Shown here piece by piece: positions 15,708-22,859 of a DNA stretch of 33,871 bases; within the stretch, counting starts at the first letter, position 1, and every line of letters starts with the position of its first letter. This stretch comes from Methylobacterium sp. (GTDB lineage: Bacteria > Pseudomonadota > Alphaproteobacteria > Rhizobiales > Beijerinckiaceae). The position numbers and the translations under genes were made by a program. The notes beneath the pieces are model-generated. The model had not been told where the DNA came from, did no database searches, and saw only the letters and a program-made list of their open reading frames with translations. Location of the stretch: positions 1-33,871 of the forward strand of contig NZ_JAIETD010000029.1 of NCBI RefSeq assembly GCF_019745455.1, in the 5' to 3' direction.

Positions 15708-16184
15708 TCACTCCTTGGCTTTGGTTAGAGCTTTCTCGAAGTCTGCCCGGCGTTCATCCATTAGTGTGATGAAGCTGCGGATCGTGCTGGCCGCACTCGT
15801 CGCGCACCAATGTCTCAAGCGCTGAGCTTCCTCGGTCGGCGAGCCACCTTTATGCTGTCTAACCTGTATGAGGGCTTCTTGCCTGGCGATGCCGGCAGCC
15901 CGCCGAAGCACGATGTTCAGCCTTTCGCCGTCCAGATTTTCGCTGACTCTCATTTTCACGTATTGCGCATATACTTCGATTGGCCCTGCTTTCCCGGTCG
16001 TCTTACCTGCGAAGCTCGCATCCTGCCCAAGGCAGACATTGCTCAGTGTTAGCGCAAGATTGGCGGGAGCGAGGATTTGCACCAAAGGCTCGGTGTTGCT
16101 CGCCTGTGCCACTGTCGAGCCCGTCAAGACGATCCATGTGCAGATTTTCAAGAAAGACTGACGTCGCCCAAGACGATGTTTCAT
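15708..16184 (-). CDS. Exported protein of unknown function, 158 aa
   Basis: Starting at ATG 16184 the protein has an ideal signal peptide, 'KHRLGRRQSFLKICTWIVLTG' followed by 'STVAQAS', cleaved near residue 28; a start at 16199 adds five residues. The mature part has two separated cysteines ('LSNVCLGQD' and 'LRHWCATSA'), a basic helix 'LRRAAGIARQEALIQVRQHKGG', and a C-terminal charged helix 'MDERRADFEKALTKAKE'. Third codon positions are less GC-rich than in the metal genes, so it may have a different origin. No family is recognised. It stands alone. Confidence 0.6.
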   Translation of the reverse strand: MKHRLGRRQSFLKICTWIVLTGSTVAQASNTEPLVQILAPANLALTLSNVCLGQDASFAGKTTGKAGPIEVYAQYVKMRVSENLDGERLNIVLRRAAGIARQEALIQVRQHKGGSPTEEAQRLRHWCATSAASTIRSFITLMDERRADFEKALTKAKE

Positions 16185-16668
16185 CGATTCGGCTTTCATA
16201 TGCCGACATGCGGTGAACACATCGCGCGCGCTTCCGTGTCGATCGCATTCCACGATGGGTTCAACGCCGCTCATCGCGCTCGATAGGCCAAGTCCACTCA
16301 TCACCTCGGGAGCCTTGAGCGATGGGTCGGTTTGGACGGTTGCCGCTAGGTGATGGCCGGATCCAGACGCAAGAGATCATGTTTTTAGACAATGATTGGG
16401 CGACTGCCTTAAACCAACTTTTATAGATTGCGCACTACATGATTGAGGTATTGTCAAAGGACGCCGGAGTAGCCAGCAGAACGAGGCCGGTTAGGCCAGA
16501 TGCATCCCAACCGGCATTGCAACGGGGCATTGATTTTTACTTGGCAGATGGTGCCGCTTGTCTCGGGATCGCAGAGATCCTGTCGAACCGAGCCTTGGTT
16601 GATTTTTATGGATCTGTTTCCGCGGTTGGGTCGTTTCGCATCGTACAGACACCCCAAGGAGATGACCC
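16185..16668. other. A/T-richer intergenic region, no supported gene
   Basis: Nearly 480 bases, noticeably richer in A and T than the flanks. The 10-mer TTGATTTTTA occurs twice in direct orientation (16530-16539 and 16599-16608). An open frame from 16439 runs into the next gene's start but has no ribosome-binding site. This may be the left border of the metal island. Confidence 0.4.
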
Positions 16669-16917
16669 ATGAAGTTTTCACTCCCGATCCTGGTCGCGGT
16701 GTCCTCGCTGATCCTGTCGCCGGTGGCGGCTTTCGCCCAACACGTGGATGTTGGCCCCGGTGGCGTTTCCGTTCATGGCGACAGGCATGGAGGCGGCCAT
16801 CGCGAGCGCAGCGAGCATCACCACGTCGAGAAGAAGGTTGACCACCATGACAGCCATCATGGCGACCGGCACGAGACCGTGGTGGTGAAGGAGCGTCATG
16901 GCAGGGACCGCCACTAG
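16669..16917 (+). CDS. Small exported His-rich protein
   Basis: An 82-residue protein preceded by AGGAG (about nine bases before the ATG). The signal peptide is 'MKFSLPILVAVSSLILSPVAAFA', cleaved before 'QHVDVGPGGVSVHGD'. The mature part is dominated by His, Asp, Arg and Glu ('HGGGHRERSEHHHVEKKVDHH', then 'HHGDRHE'). No cysteine is present. It faces a second His-rich gene across a terminator. The likely role is periplasmic binding of divalent metal; that is inference from composition and from the sensor and pump genes downstream. Confidence 0.78.
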   Translation: MKFSLPILVAVSSLILSPVAAFAQHVDVGPGGVSVHGDRHGGGHRERSEHHHVEKKVDHHDSHHGDRHETVVVKERHGRDRH

Positions 16918-16946
16918 CCTGACGACGAGGCGTTGACGCAATAGAT

Positions 16947-16974
16947 GCGGGGCCGTTCCTTCGAATGGCCCCGC
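16947..16974. terminator. Hairpin terminator between convergent His-rich genes
   Basis: GCGGGGCC (16947-16954) pairs with GGCCCCGC (16967-16974) across a 12-base loop. On the plus strand TCTCATTT follows. It lies 30 bases after the stop at 16917 and 58 bases beyond the opposing stop at 17032. Confidence 0.7.
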
Positions 16975-17031
16975 TCTCATTTCCGGTCTGGCCCGTCATT
17001 GCCATCGGCCACGGCGACGGGGGCTGGACCG

Positions 17032-17334
17032 TCAATAATGGTGATGATGCCGGCGGTGGTGATGGTGGCCCCCGTAGAAATGCCGGGGCCGATAGTGGTG
17101 ATGGTGTCCATAGCCATGGTGGCGCGGCCTGAAATGATGCCCGCCATGGTGGTGATGGTGTCGTCGGTAGTGGTGGTGGTGCTGCGCCTGCTCGACGAGG
17201 TCGCCCCTGACCTGGGCCACGATGCTCGAAGCAGGCCCGACGGCAGCGGCTTGCGCCGTGTTGATCGACGAAGCGGTTTGCAGAAGCGAAGCCAGCACGA
17301 GCGCTGCAACGAGGACAAGAAATCGACGTGTCAT
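17032..17334 (-). CDS. Exported poly-histidine protein, 100 aa
   Basis: The start follows GGGAGGG. The signal peptide 'MTRRFLVLVAALVLASLLQTASS' is followed by 'INTAQAAA', with cleavage near residue 30. A short linker ('VGPASSIVAQVRGDLVEQAQ') leads into a C-terminal half that is almost only His with Arg, Tyr and Gly. Runs of four or five His recur ('HHHHYRRHHHHHGGHHF' and so on), over 30 His in ~50 residues. It is divergent from the response regulator gene, a common arrangement for a target of the adjacent regulator. A periplasmic metal sponge is the simplest idea. Confidence 0.78.
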   Translation of the reverse strand: MTRRFLVLVAALVLASLLQTASSINTAQAAAVGPASSIVAQVRGDLVEQAQHHHHYRRHHHHHGGHHFRPRHHGYGHHHHYRPRHFYGGHHHHRRHHHHY

Positions 17335-17351
17335 CCAACCCTCCCGAATGA

Positions 17352-17380
17352 CTAAGGACCTTTCCGAAACCGGACCTTAG
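17352..17380. promoter_or_regulatory. Imperfect inverted repeat in a divergent promoter region
   Basis: CTAAGGACC (17352-17360) is matched by GGACCTTAG (17372-17380), eight of nine pairs. It lies 17 bases upstream of the poly-His gene and about 140 bases before the response regulator. It could be a regulator site or a leader hairpin; this cannot be decided from sequence. Confidence 0.25.
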
Positions 17381-17521
17381 AGCGGCATTCCATCAGGACC
17401 CTGCGATTTGTCCAGGGATATCCCGACGCTCGGCGATGGTGGTCCCTGACGCAACGGCGCACAAGATCTCCATTCGGCGGTCCTTCGCCGGCGGGAACCG
17501 AGGCCGTAGGTGGGAGAGACC

Positions 17522-18238
17522 ATGGACGCCGCGGGCCAACATGTCTTGATCGTCGAGGATGACGATGGAATTCGTACGCTGATCTCGAAGCTGCTGCGGG
17601 AAAACGGGTTCCGGGTCACGGGATGCCGGAACGGCCATGAGATGCGCGCCATGGTCGGCGACGTGGATTACGACCTCGTCATCCTCGACGTCATGCTGCC
17701 CGGCGGTTCCGGCCTCGACCTGTGTCGGACGCTTCGCGAGAAAAGCGCGGTGCCCATCATCATGGTCACGGCCCGCACGGAGGAGGTCGACCGGGTGGTC
17801 GGCTTGGAGATCGGCGCGGACGATTACATCACGAAGCCGTTCGGACGCGCCGAGTTGCTGGCGAGGATCAGGGCCGTCCTCAGGCGGAGCACGCTGAAGG
17901 TCGACCGCTCCGAAACGAAATCCGATGTCCTGAGGTTCTCCGGCTGGGAGCTTCGCACGGCCAGCCGCGAGCTCATCGATCCGACGGGCGCGGCAGTGGA
18001 CCTGTCCGGCGCGGAGTACGATCTCCTCCTGACGTTCCTCGACCACCCGGGCCGGATCCTGTCACGCGACCAGATCCTGGAAATGTCCCGCGGACGCCTG
18101 CCCGGAGCCGCGGACCGGAGCGTCGACGTCCTGATCAGCCGCCTTCGCCGCAAGATCGAGCACTCGGACACCGAACAGGGGATGATCAAGACGGTTCGGG
18201 GGGCCGGTTATATCTTCGTCGGAAAGATCGGGTCGTGA
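17522..18238 (+). CDS. OmpR-family response regulator
   Basis: A 238-residue two-domain regulator. The receiver (1-~120) has the acidic pocket 'VEDDDG' (Glu12-Asp15) and phospho-acceptor Asp56 in 'LVILDVMLPGGSG'. Thr in 'MVTARTE' and the conserved Lys in 'DDYITKPFG' follow. The C-terminal winged helix (~135-235) ends with the hallmark 'RSVDVLISRLRRKIE' and 'IKTVRGAGYIFV'. GGGAGAG precedes the ATG; a GTG four codons upstream is less likely. It overlaps the kinase gene by 4 bp. Given its neighbours it probably controls the His-rich proteins and the RND pump in response to a periplasmic metal; that is inference. Confidence 0.94.
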   Translation: MDAAGQHVLIVEDDDGIRTLISKLLRENGFRVTGCRNGHEMRAMVGDVDYDLVILDVMLPGGSGLDLCRTLREKSAVPIIMVTARTEEVDRVVGLEIGADDYITKPFGRAELLARIRAVLRRSTLKVDRSETKSDVLRFSGWELRTASRELIDPTGAAVDLSGAEYDLLLTFLDHPGRILSRDQILEMSRGRLPGAADRSVDVLISRLRRKIEHSDTEQGMIKTVRGAGYIFVGKIGS

Positions 18239-19632
18239 CACGCCGGCTGAGGCGCGTGCTCGGGACCATCGAGGGGATGACCTCACTGATCCTGCTCGTC
18301 ACCATCGTCCTCGTTCAGGTCAGCGCGTTGGCCATCTATCGAGGCTCGGCCATCGCGGCCGACGACGACGCCTTCGCCGCCAGAACGGCGGCACAGCTCG
18401 TGCTGGCTCGCGACGCCCTGATGCGGCGGCCGAATGCAGAGCGCGAAGGCGAGGCCCGCGCGCTGTCCAAGCCCCACTTCGAGATCGGGTGGTCGGAGGC
18501 TCCTTCCCTTCAGTCCCAGGGTGCCGCAGGCCAGCTGCTGTGGACATGGGTCAGACGCCTGGTGGCCTTCGATGCGTCGCTGGCGCAGACCGAGCTGCGG
18601 TTGAGCCTGTTCCGGCACGACGCGGACGGGATCACGGATCTGCATGGCGAGATGCGCCTCCCGGATGGTTCCTTCCTGACCTTCCAGTCGGCCCATACGC
18701 CCGACCTCGTGCGGGTCGGGTACTGGGCGATGCTCTCCACCTTGATGGCGCTTGCGGTGGGCGTCGCCTCGATCCTGGTCGTGCACCGGATCGCGTCGCC
18801 CCTTCGCAACCTAGCGAAGGCAACGGACCGGATCGGCCGTGGGGTTCCGGTCACCGTCGCGGAGTCGGGTCCCGATGAGACGAGACGGATCGGGGCCGCC
18901 TTGAACGCCATGCAGAACCGCGTGCAGCGTGTCCTGACCGAGAGGACCCAGGCCCTGGGCGCCGTCTCGCACGACCTGCGAACCCCCATCACCCGGATGC
19001 GGCTTCGAACCGAGGCGTTGGCCGACCCGGACGACCGGCAGGCCATGACGCAGGATCTGGCCGAGATGGAAGCCATGGTGGCGTCCACGCTGTCCTACCT
19101 CCGCGACGAGGTCGATCCGGAACGGCCAAGGCTCGTCGACATCGTCGCGTTGGTGCTGACCCTGACCGATGCCGCGGTCGACGCGGGGCACGAGGTCGAG
19201 TTCGAAGGACCACGCCGGGCGCAGATCCTCGCCCGCCCCGTGGCCGTGAAGCGTGCGATCTCGAACCTCCTCGACAACGCGGTCAAGTACGGTGGCGGGT
19301 GCAGGGTGCGCCTGCATGAGGATGACGGGACCATCGTCATTGAGATCAGCGACCGCGGTCCCGGCATCCCGCCCGATGCGCTTGAACGGGTCTTCGGTGC
19401 CTTCGAGCGCCTGGACGTCTCGCGCAACCGAGGCAGCGGGGGAGTGGGTCTGGGGCTCACGATCGCTAGGAAGCTCGTTGAGACGGAAGGCGGAAGCATC
19501 GTGCTGCTCAATGGGCCCGAGGGCGGACTGGTCGCCCGGACGACGTTGCCTCGACCGTCCCAGGACGGGTCTATGCCGGAACGGACATCGGAGAGCCCCA
19601 CCGTACCTTGCGCTCGTCGGGGCACGGTATGA
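18235..19632 (+). CDS. Sensor histidine kinase
   Basis: A 465-residue inner-membrane kinase starting at a GTG inside the regulator's stop (GTGA overlap). The layout is TM1 (~15-37), a periplasmic domain of about 120 residues, TM2 (~160-182), HAMP ('RIASPLRNLAKATDRIGRG'), HisKA with His246 in 'AVSHDLRTPITRMRL', and the ATPase domain. The ATPase has N box 'NLLDNAVKYGG', G1 'DRGPGIP', F box 'VFGAFERLD' and G2 'GGVGLGLTIA'. The periplasmic sensor part contains few His and no obvious metal motif, so the signal cannot be read. The C-terminal ~25 residues are a disordered tail. It pairs with the overlapping OmpR regulator. Confidence 0.94.
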   Translation: MTRRLRRVLGTIEGMTSLILLVTIVLVQVSALAIYRGSAIAADDDAFAARTAAQLVLARDALMRRPNAEREGEARALSKPHFEIGWSEAPSLQSQGAAGQLLWTWVRRLVAFDASLAQTELRLSLFRHDADGITDLHGEMRLPDGSFLTFQSAHTPDLVRVGYWAMLSTLMALAVGVASILVVHRIASPLRNLAKATDRIGRGVPVTVAESGPDETRRIGAALNAMQNRVQRVLTERTQALGAVSHDLRTPITRMRLRTEALADPDDRQAMTQDLAEMEAMVASTLSYLRDEVDPERPRLVDIVALVLTLTDAAVDAGHEVEFEGPRRAQILARPVAVKRAISNLLDNAVKYGGGCRVRLHEDDGTIVIEISDRGPGIPPDALERVFGAFERLDVSRNRGSGGVGLGLTIARKLVETEGGSIVLLNGPEGGLVARTTLPRPSQDGSMPERTSESPTVPCARRGTV

Positions 19633-19763
19633 CGATGGATCGCAAGGAGTCCCCGCGCTGTCCCTGAAACACTTTGATACAAGGCCGATACGCGGCGGGC
19701 ATCCAGCTCGGCCACATTCATGACGAGGCGCACGAGGTCGGGCGCCACGACATGGAGAACGAG

Positions 19764-20012
19764 ATGAGACATTCCCTGACGGTCGCCGCCATGATCCTTC
19801 TTGGTTCGGTCGCCTCGGCATCCGCCGTCGACGGGCATGGCAATGCGGACAGGCCCGAGCTCCGGGTCCCCAACACCGGCAGCGTCTCGGGCGGTCCGGC
19901 CCATCGGGACGATCCGCGCGTGAGCGAGGCCCGCGAGGTCGGCAAGGACGGGAAGCCCGTCCACTCCGCCAATGATGGCCACGCCCATGGTCATTCCCAA
20001 GACAAGAAGTAA
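19764..20012 (+). CDS. Small exported protein with His-rich tail, 82 aa
   Basis: I chose the ATG at 19764 because GGAG at 19754-19757 is well placed; an ATG at 19752 is also in frame. A signal peptide ('RHSLTVAAMILLGSVASASA') is followed by a polar, Pro/Gly-rich mature part. It ends in 'NDGHAHGHSQDKK', a small His cluster. It is 130 bases downstream of the kinase on the same strand and may belong to the same transcript. No family recognised; probably periplasmic. Confidence 0.7.
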   Translation: MRHSLTVAAMILLGSVASASAVDGHGNADRPELRVPNTGSVSGGPAHRDDPRVSEAREVGKDGKPVHSANDGHAHGHSQDKK

Positions 20013-20050
20013 AGGGGGCGGGAACCCTGCGCAGCGGTGAATCTGCGCCG

Positions 20051-20182
20051 ATGCGGAAGCTTCCCCTCCCAGTCGTGTTTGAGCTGCTGGCTGTCGGCAT
20101 TGGTTACGCCCTGGCGGCGAATGGCCGTTTGTCCCTCGCTCAAAGCCTTCGCGGTACGATTGTGCCCCCTCTCGTGCCGTGA
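20051..20182 (+). CDS. Possible 43-aa hydrophobic small protein
   Basis: The frame encodes a protein starting 'MRKLPLPVVFELLAVGIGY' with one hydrophobic stretch, then 'ALAANGRLSLAQSLRG' and a short tail. It stops just before a strong hairpin at 20186, the position expected for a real 3' end. No clear ribosome-binding site precedes the ATG. It could be a small membrane protein or chance. Confidence 0.28.
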   Translation: MRKLPLPVVFELLAVGIGYALAANGRLSLAQSLRGTIVPPLVP

Positions 20183-20185
20183 ACC

Positions 20186-20215
20186 GCCCGCCCCGTACCC
20201 TAAGCCGGGGCGGGC
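20186..20215 (+). terminator. Perfect 10-bp GC hairpin
   Basis: GCCCGCCCCG (20186-20195) pairs exactly with CGGGGCGGGC (20206-20215) across a 10-base loop, followed by AACCCCTTCTTCCC. It probably ends the transcript carrying the two-component system and the small gene at 19764. Confidence 0.7.
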
Positions 20216-20281
20216 AACCCCTTCTTCCCAGTCGTCGCAGTGGTGTTGCCAGGGCTGTCGGAAGAAGCGGCGATACGACCC

Positions 20282-20449
20282 TTAACCGCCGCGACGGCCA
20301 TGATGGTGGCCTACGACGACGTCCTTATGGTCGCCGTGATCGTAGCGCTCCACGCGGTTATGCCTGAGCGGGTGGTGTCCGGCTTCATACCTGTCGTGAA
20401 CCGACGTGACAGGTCCGGCGACATAAGGTTGGATGCCTGCGCTTCGAAC
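20282..20449 (-). pseudogene. 5'-truncated His-rich protein relic
   Basis: On the minus strand a frame bounded by two stops encodes 55 residues whose second half reads 'VHDRYEAGHHPLRHNRVERY', then 'DHGDHKDVVVGHHHGRRGG'. The His, Tyr, Arg and Asp pattern resembles the mature part of the exported proteins at 6806 and 17032. There is no ATG, no ribosome-binding site and no signal peptide, so it looks like the C-terminal remnant of a lost member. The rest of 20216-20500 shows no gene. Confidence 0.4.
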
Positions 20450-20500
20450 TCAGGCGTCAGCTCCGATTCGACGACAAGACTTGCACGGGAGACTGCCAGG

Positions 20501-20917
20501 ATGACACGCATGCCATCGACCCATCGAATGTTTCGCACGACCCTCGCGGCGGTCGCCTTGCTTTCGACGTCCGCCATCGCCCATGCGCAGGGCCATTCCC
20601 ACGCGGCGGCGAACGGCGGCCAGATCAAGGACATTGGTCCCTACGAGGCCGAGCTCGTCGTGAAGGGCTCGGACCTGATGCTGTACATCGTGGACGGACA
20701 GGAGAAGAAGGTCGACACCGCGAAGTTCTCCGCGAGCGCCGTGGTGCTGGCCAAGGGCAACGAGCAGAAGACCGTCGAATTGACGCCTTCCGGGGACAAC
20801 CGTCTTTCTGGTAAGATGAACTTCACCGTCGACGGCAAGGTTCGTGCGACGGTGACGCTGAAGTCGCCTTCCGGGGAAGCCGGCAAGGGACGCTACAGCG
20901 TCGACGCCGCCAAGTAG
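20501..20917 (+). CDS. Periplasmic heavy-metal-binding-like protein, 138 aa
   Basis: The start at 20501 follows GCCAGG; a later ATG (20528) would give a more compact signal peptide. The signal region 'FRTTLAAVALLSTSAIAHA' precedes a mature domain beginning 'QGHSHAAANGGQIKDIGPYE'. It continues with 'AELVVKGSDLMLYIVDGQEK'. This His-plus-'GG.....YEaELV..g..l.lYi.D' pattern is like the small metal-binding domain often fused to the N-terminus of CzcB/CusB adaptors; here it is free-standing. The rest is a beta-rich region with Lys/Thr/Val strands. It heads a run of four same-strand genes leading to the RND pump and may hand metal to it. The domain assignment is by eye. Confidence 0.72.
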   Translation: MTRMPSTHRMFRTTLAAVALLSTSAIAHAQGHSHAAANGGQIKDIGPYEAELVVKGSDLMLYIVDGQEKKVDTAKFSASAVVLAKGNEQKTVELTPSGDNRLSGKMNFTVDGKVRATVTLKSPSGEAGKGRYSVDAAK

Positions 20918-20935
20918 ACGGATGGTCGTTGGACA

Positions 20936-21316
20936 ATGAGAGACGCGTCAGCCAACAAGCCAGGCAAGGGTGCCCGCCTCGCGGCTGGCGCTCGCCGGCT
21001 GCTGGCTGCCCGGCTTCTCGCCTTCCTGGCGATCCTTTTCCTGGCAGTGCCGGTATCCGAGGTGTCGGCGGGTCATTCGGCCATGCACGGACCGGCGGTC
21101 CACCACTCCATCGAGGCCGCCTCGCCCGAGGCTCCATCCTCGCCCGACGAGGGTGTCGCGCATCACTGCGCACAATGCGCCTGTCATCAGATGCTGGCCG
21201 TCCAACTGCGTTCGTCGCCCGACACGAACCAGGTCTCGGTGATCCACTTCCCGAGGCTCGCACGCGCGACGTCCGAGCGCGCAACGACCCCGCCCCACAA
21301 GCCACCACGCGCCTGA
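20936..21316 (+). CDS. Exported Cys/His-containing protein, 126 aa
   Basis: Begins 18 bases after the preceding stop. A basic N-terminus of about 27 residues precedes a hydrophobic segment ('LLAFLAILFLAVPVSEVSA'), cleaved before 'GHSAMHGPAVHHS'. The mature part carries 'HHCAQCACHQM' (about residues 82-92), three cysteines and three histidines in eleven residues, an evident metal site. It resembles in style the small Cys/His proteins found before Cu or Co-Zn-Cd RND pumps, but I cannot name a family. Probably co-transcribed with its neighbours. Confidence 0.68.
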   Translation: MRDASANKPGKGARLAAGARRLLAARLLAFLAILFLAVPVSEVSAGHSAMHGPAVHHSIEAASPEAPSSPDEGVAHHCAQCACHQMLAVQLRSSPDTNQVSVIHFPRLARATSERATTPPHKPPRA

Positions 21317-21458
21317 GCCGCGGCCGGCGGCCCCTGTGCCGCCACGCCGCCCGTGGGTCCCTGCAGGGGTCCATGCGGCATGTCTTGTGATGCACGCCGG
21401 CGATCGCCGTGCGGCACGTCCCGGTCGAGGCCCCTCGCGGCCGTATGGGAACAGTCCG

Positions 21459-22847
21459 ATGTCTCGTTTCTTCGTGATCCCGGCCACCCTCGGGGTGGGA
21501 CTGGCGCTCGGCGCATTCGTGCCCGAGGTGCCGCAGACGATCAGGTCCTGGGCGGCCTCCGCCGGAATCATGGCTTTGGCGGCCGGTCCTGCCGAGGCCG
21601 AAAAACCTGCCGAGAAGGCGGGTGGCCACGCGGGTCACGCACATGCCCCAGCCAAGAAGTCGTCCGGGCACGGCGGGCACGCCCATGGTCCGGGAGAGAA
21701 GGAGGAGGCTCCCGAGGGCGCCGTCCTGATGACGCCCGAGCAGATTGCGAACGCGAAGATCGAGGTCGCGGCCGTCGACAAGGGCATCCTGTCGCGCAAG
21801 CTGACCGTCCCCGGCGTGGTCACGCCGGACGCCGACCGAGTGGCGCGTGTCGCGGCCCGCGTTATCGGGACCGTCGCCGAGCTCCATAAACGCCTCGGCG
21901 ACACGGTCACGAAAGGCGAGGTCGTCGCGGTCCTCGACAGCCGTGAGGTGGCGGAAGCCAAGAACGAGTTCATCGCGGCCTTCGTCGGCAAGGAACTGCA
22001 GGAGAACCTGTTCGAACGCGACCACGCGCTCAGGGACAAGGGCATTTCCGCCGAGCAGGTGTTTCTGCGGGCCCGCACCACGCTGATCGAGGCACGTCTC
22101 AAGGTGGATCTGGCCCGCCAGAAGCTCTCCGCCCTCGGGGTGCCCGACAAGGAGGTGGCGTCCCTCTCCGCGCCGCCCGCGCCGGCGCCCACGACGAAGG
22201 TGTCGTCGGGGCACGAGGATCACCTCCTGGGTCTCGACCGCGCACCAAAGCTCGGATTGCAGCGCTACGAGATACGGGCCCCGATCGGCGGCCAGGTTGT
22301 CGAGAGGCAGGTCGACCTCGGCGCGCCCGTGAACGGCGAGGGACAGATCAAGGAGATCTACACCATCGCCGACCTGTCCCAGGTCTGGGTCGAGCTCGCG
22401 GTGCCGACGTCGGACCTCGGAGCGATCCGACAGGGGCTGCCCGTGACCCTCACCGCGAGCAACGGGGGACCGACGACCCAGGGCAAGATCGTGTTCGTGA
22501 GCCCGATGCTGAACGCCGAGACCCGCTCGGCCAAGGTCATCGCGTCGGTCGTCAACGAGAATATGGCCTGGCGTCCAGGCTCCTATGCGACCGTCAAGGT
22601 CGCGGTCGAGGAGATGCCCGTTGAGACGCGGCTGCCTCGTGGCGCCCTGCAGACTATCGAGGGCGAGCAGGTCGTTTTCGTCCGGACCAAAACCGGTTTC
22701 GAGAAGCGCGAGGTGGTGCTGGGCAAGGGTGACGATGAGGCCGTCGAGGTCGTGTTCGGGCTCGATCCCGGCGACGAGGTCGCCGTCTCCAATTCCTTCA
22801 TCCTCAAGGCGGAGCTCGGCAAGGCCGAAGCCGAGCACGTTCACTAG
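21459..22847 (+). CDS. czcB: RND metal-efflux periplasmic adaptor (CzcB/CusB family)
   Basis: A 462-residue membrane-fusion protein. The start at 21459 follows GGGAACAG; earlier in-frame starts give an unlikely Arg/Pro-rich leader. An N-terminal membrane or signal segment (~5-25, 'IPATLGVGLALGAFVPEV') is followed by a His-rich linker ('GGHAGHAHAPAKKSSGHGGH', about 48-75). Then come the adaptor core with lipoyl halves ('VARVIGTVAELHKRLGDTVTKGEVVAVLD' and 'YEIRAPIGGQVVERQVDLGAPV'), the helical hairpin between them (~155-215), and the beta barrel ('VWVELAVPTSDLGAIRQGLPV'). It bridges the inner-membrane pump and an outer-membrane channel. It ends 12 bases before czcA. The His linker suggests metal capture in the periplasm. 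Confidence 0.92.
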   Translation: MSRFFVIPATLGVGLALGAFVPEVPQTIRSWAASAGIMALAAGPAEAEKPAEKAGGHAGHAHAPAKKSSGHGGHAHGPGEKEEAPEGAVLMTPEQIANAKIEVAAVDKGILSRKLTVPGVVTPDADRVARVAARVIGTVAELHKRLGDTVTKGEVVAVLDSREVAEAKNEFIAAFVGKELQENLFERDHALRDKGISAEQVFLRARTTLIEARLKVDLARQKLSALGVPDKEVASLSAPPAPAPTTKVSSGHEDHLLGLDRAPKLGLQRYEIRAPIGGQVVERQVDLGAPVNGEGQIKEIYTIADLSQVWVELAVPTSDLGAIRQGLPVTLTASNGGPTTQGKIVFVSPMLNAETRSAKVIASVVNENMAWRPGSYATVKVAVEEMPVETRLPRGALQTIEGEQVVFVRTKTGFEKREVVLGKGDDEAVEVVFGLDPGDEVAVSNSFILKAELGKAEAEHVH

Positions 22848-22859
22848 GAAGCCTGGATC

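Noticed and set aside
16439..16672. Plus-strand 77-codon frame upstream of the His-rich gene at 16669
   Set aside because: It has no ribosome-binding site, A/T-rich composition unlike its neighbours, and runs into the next gene's start.
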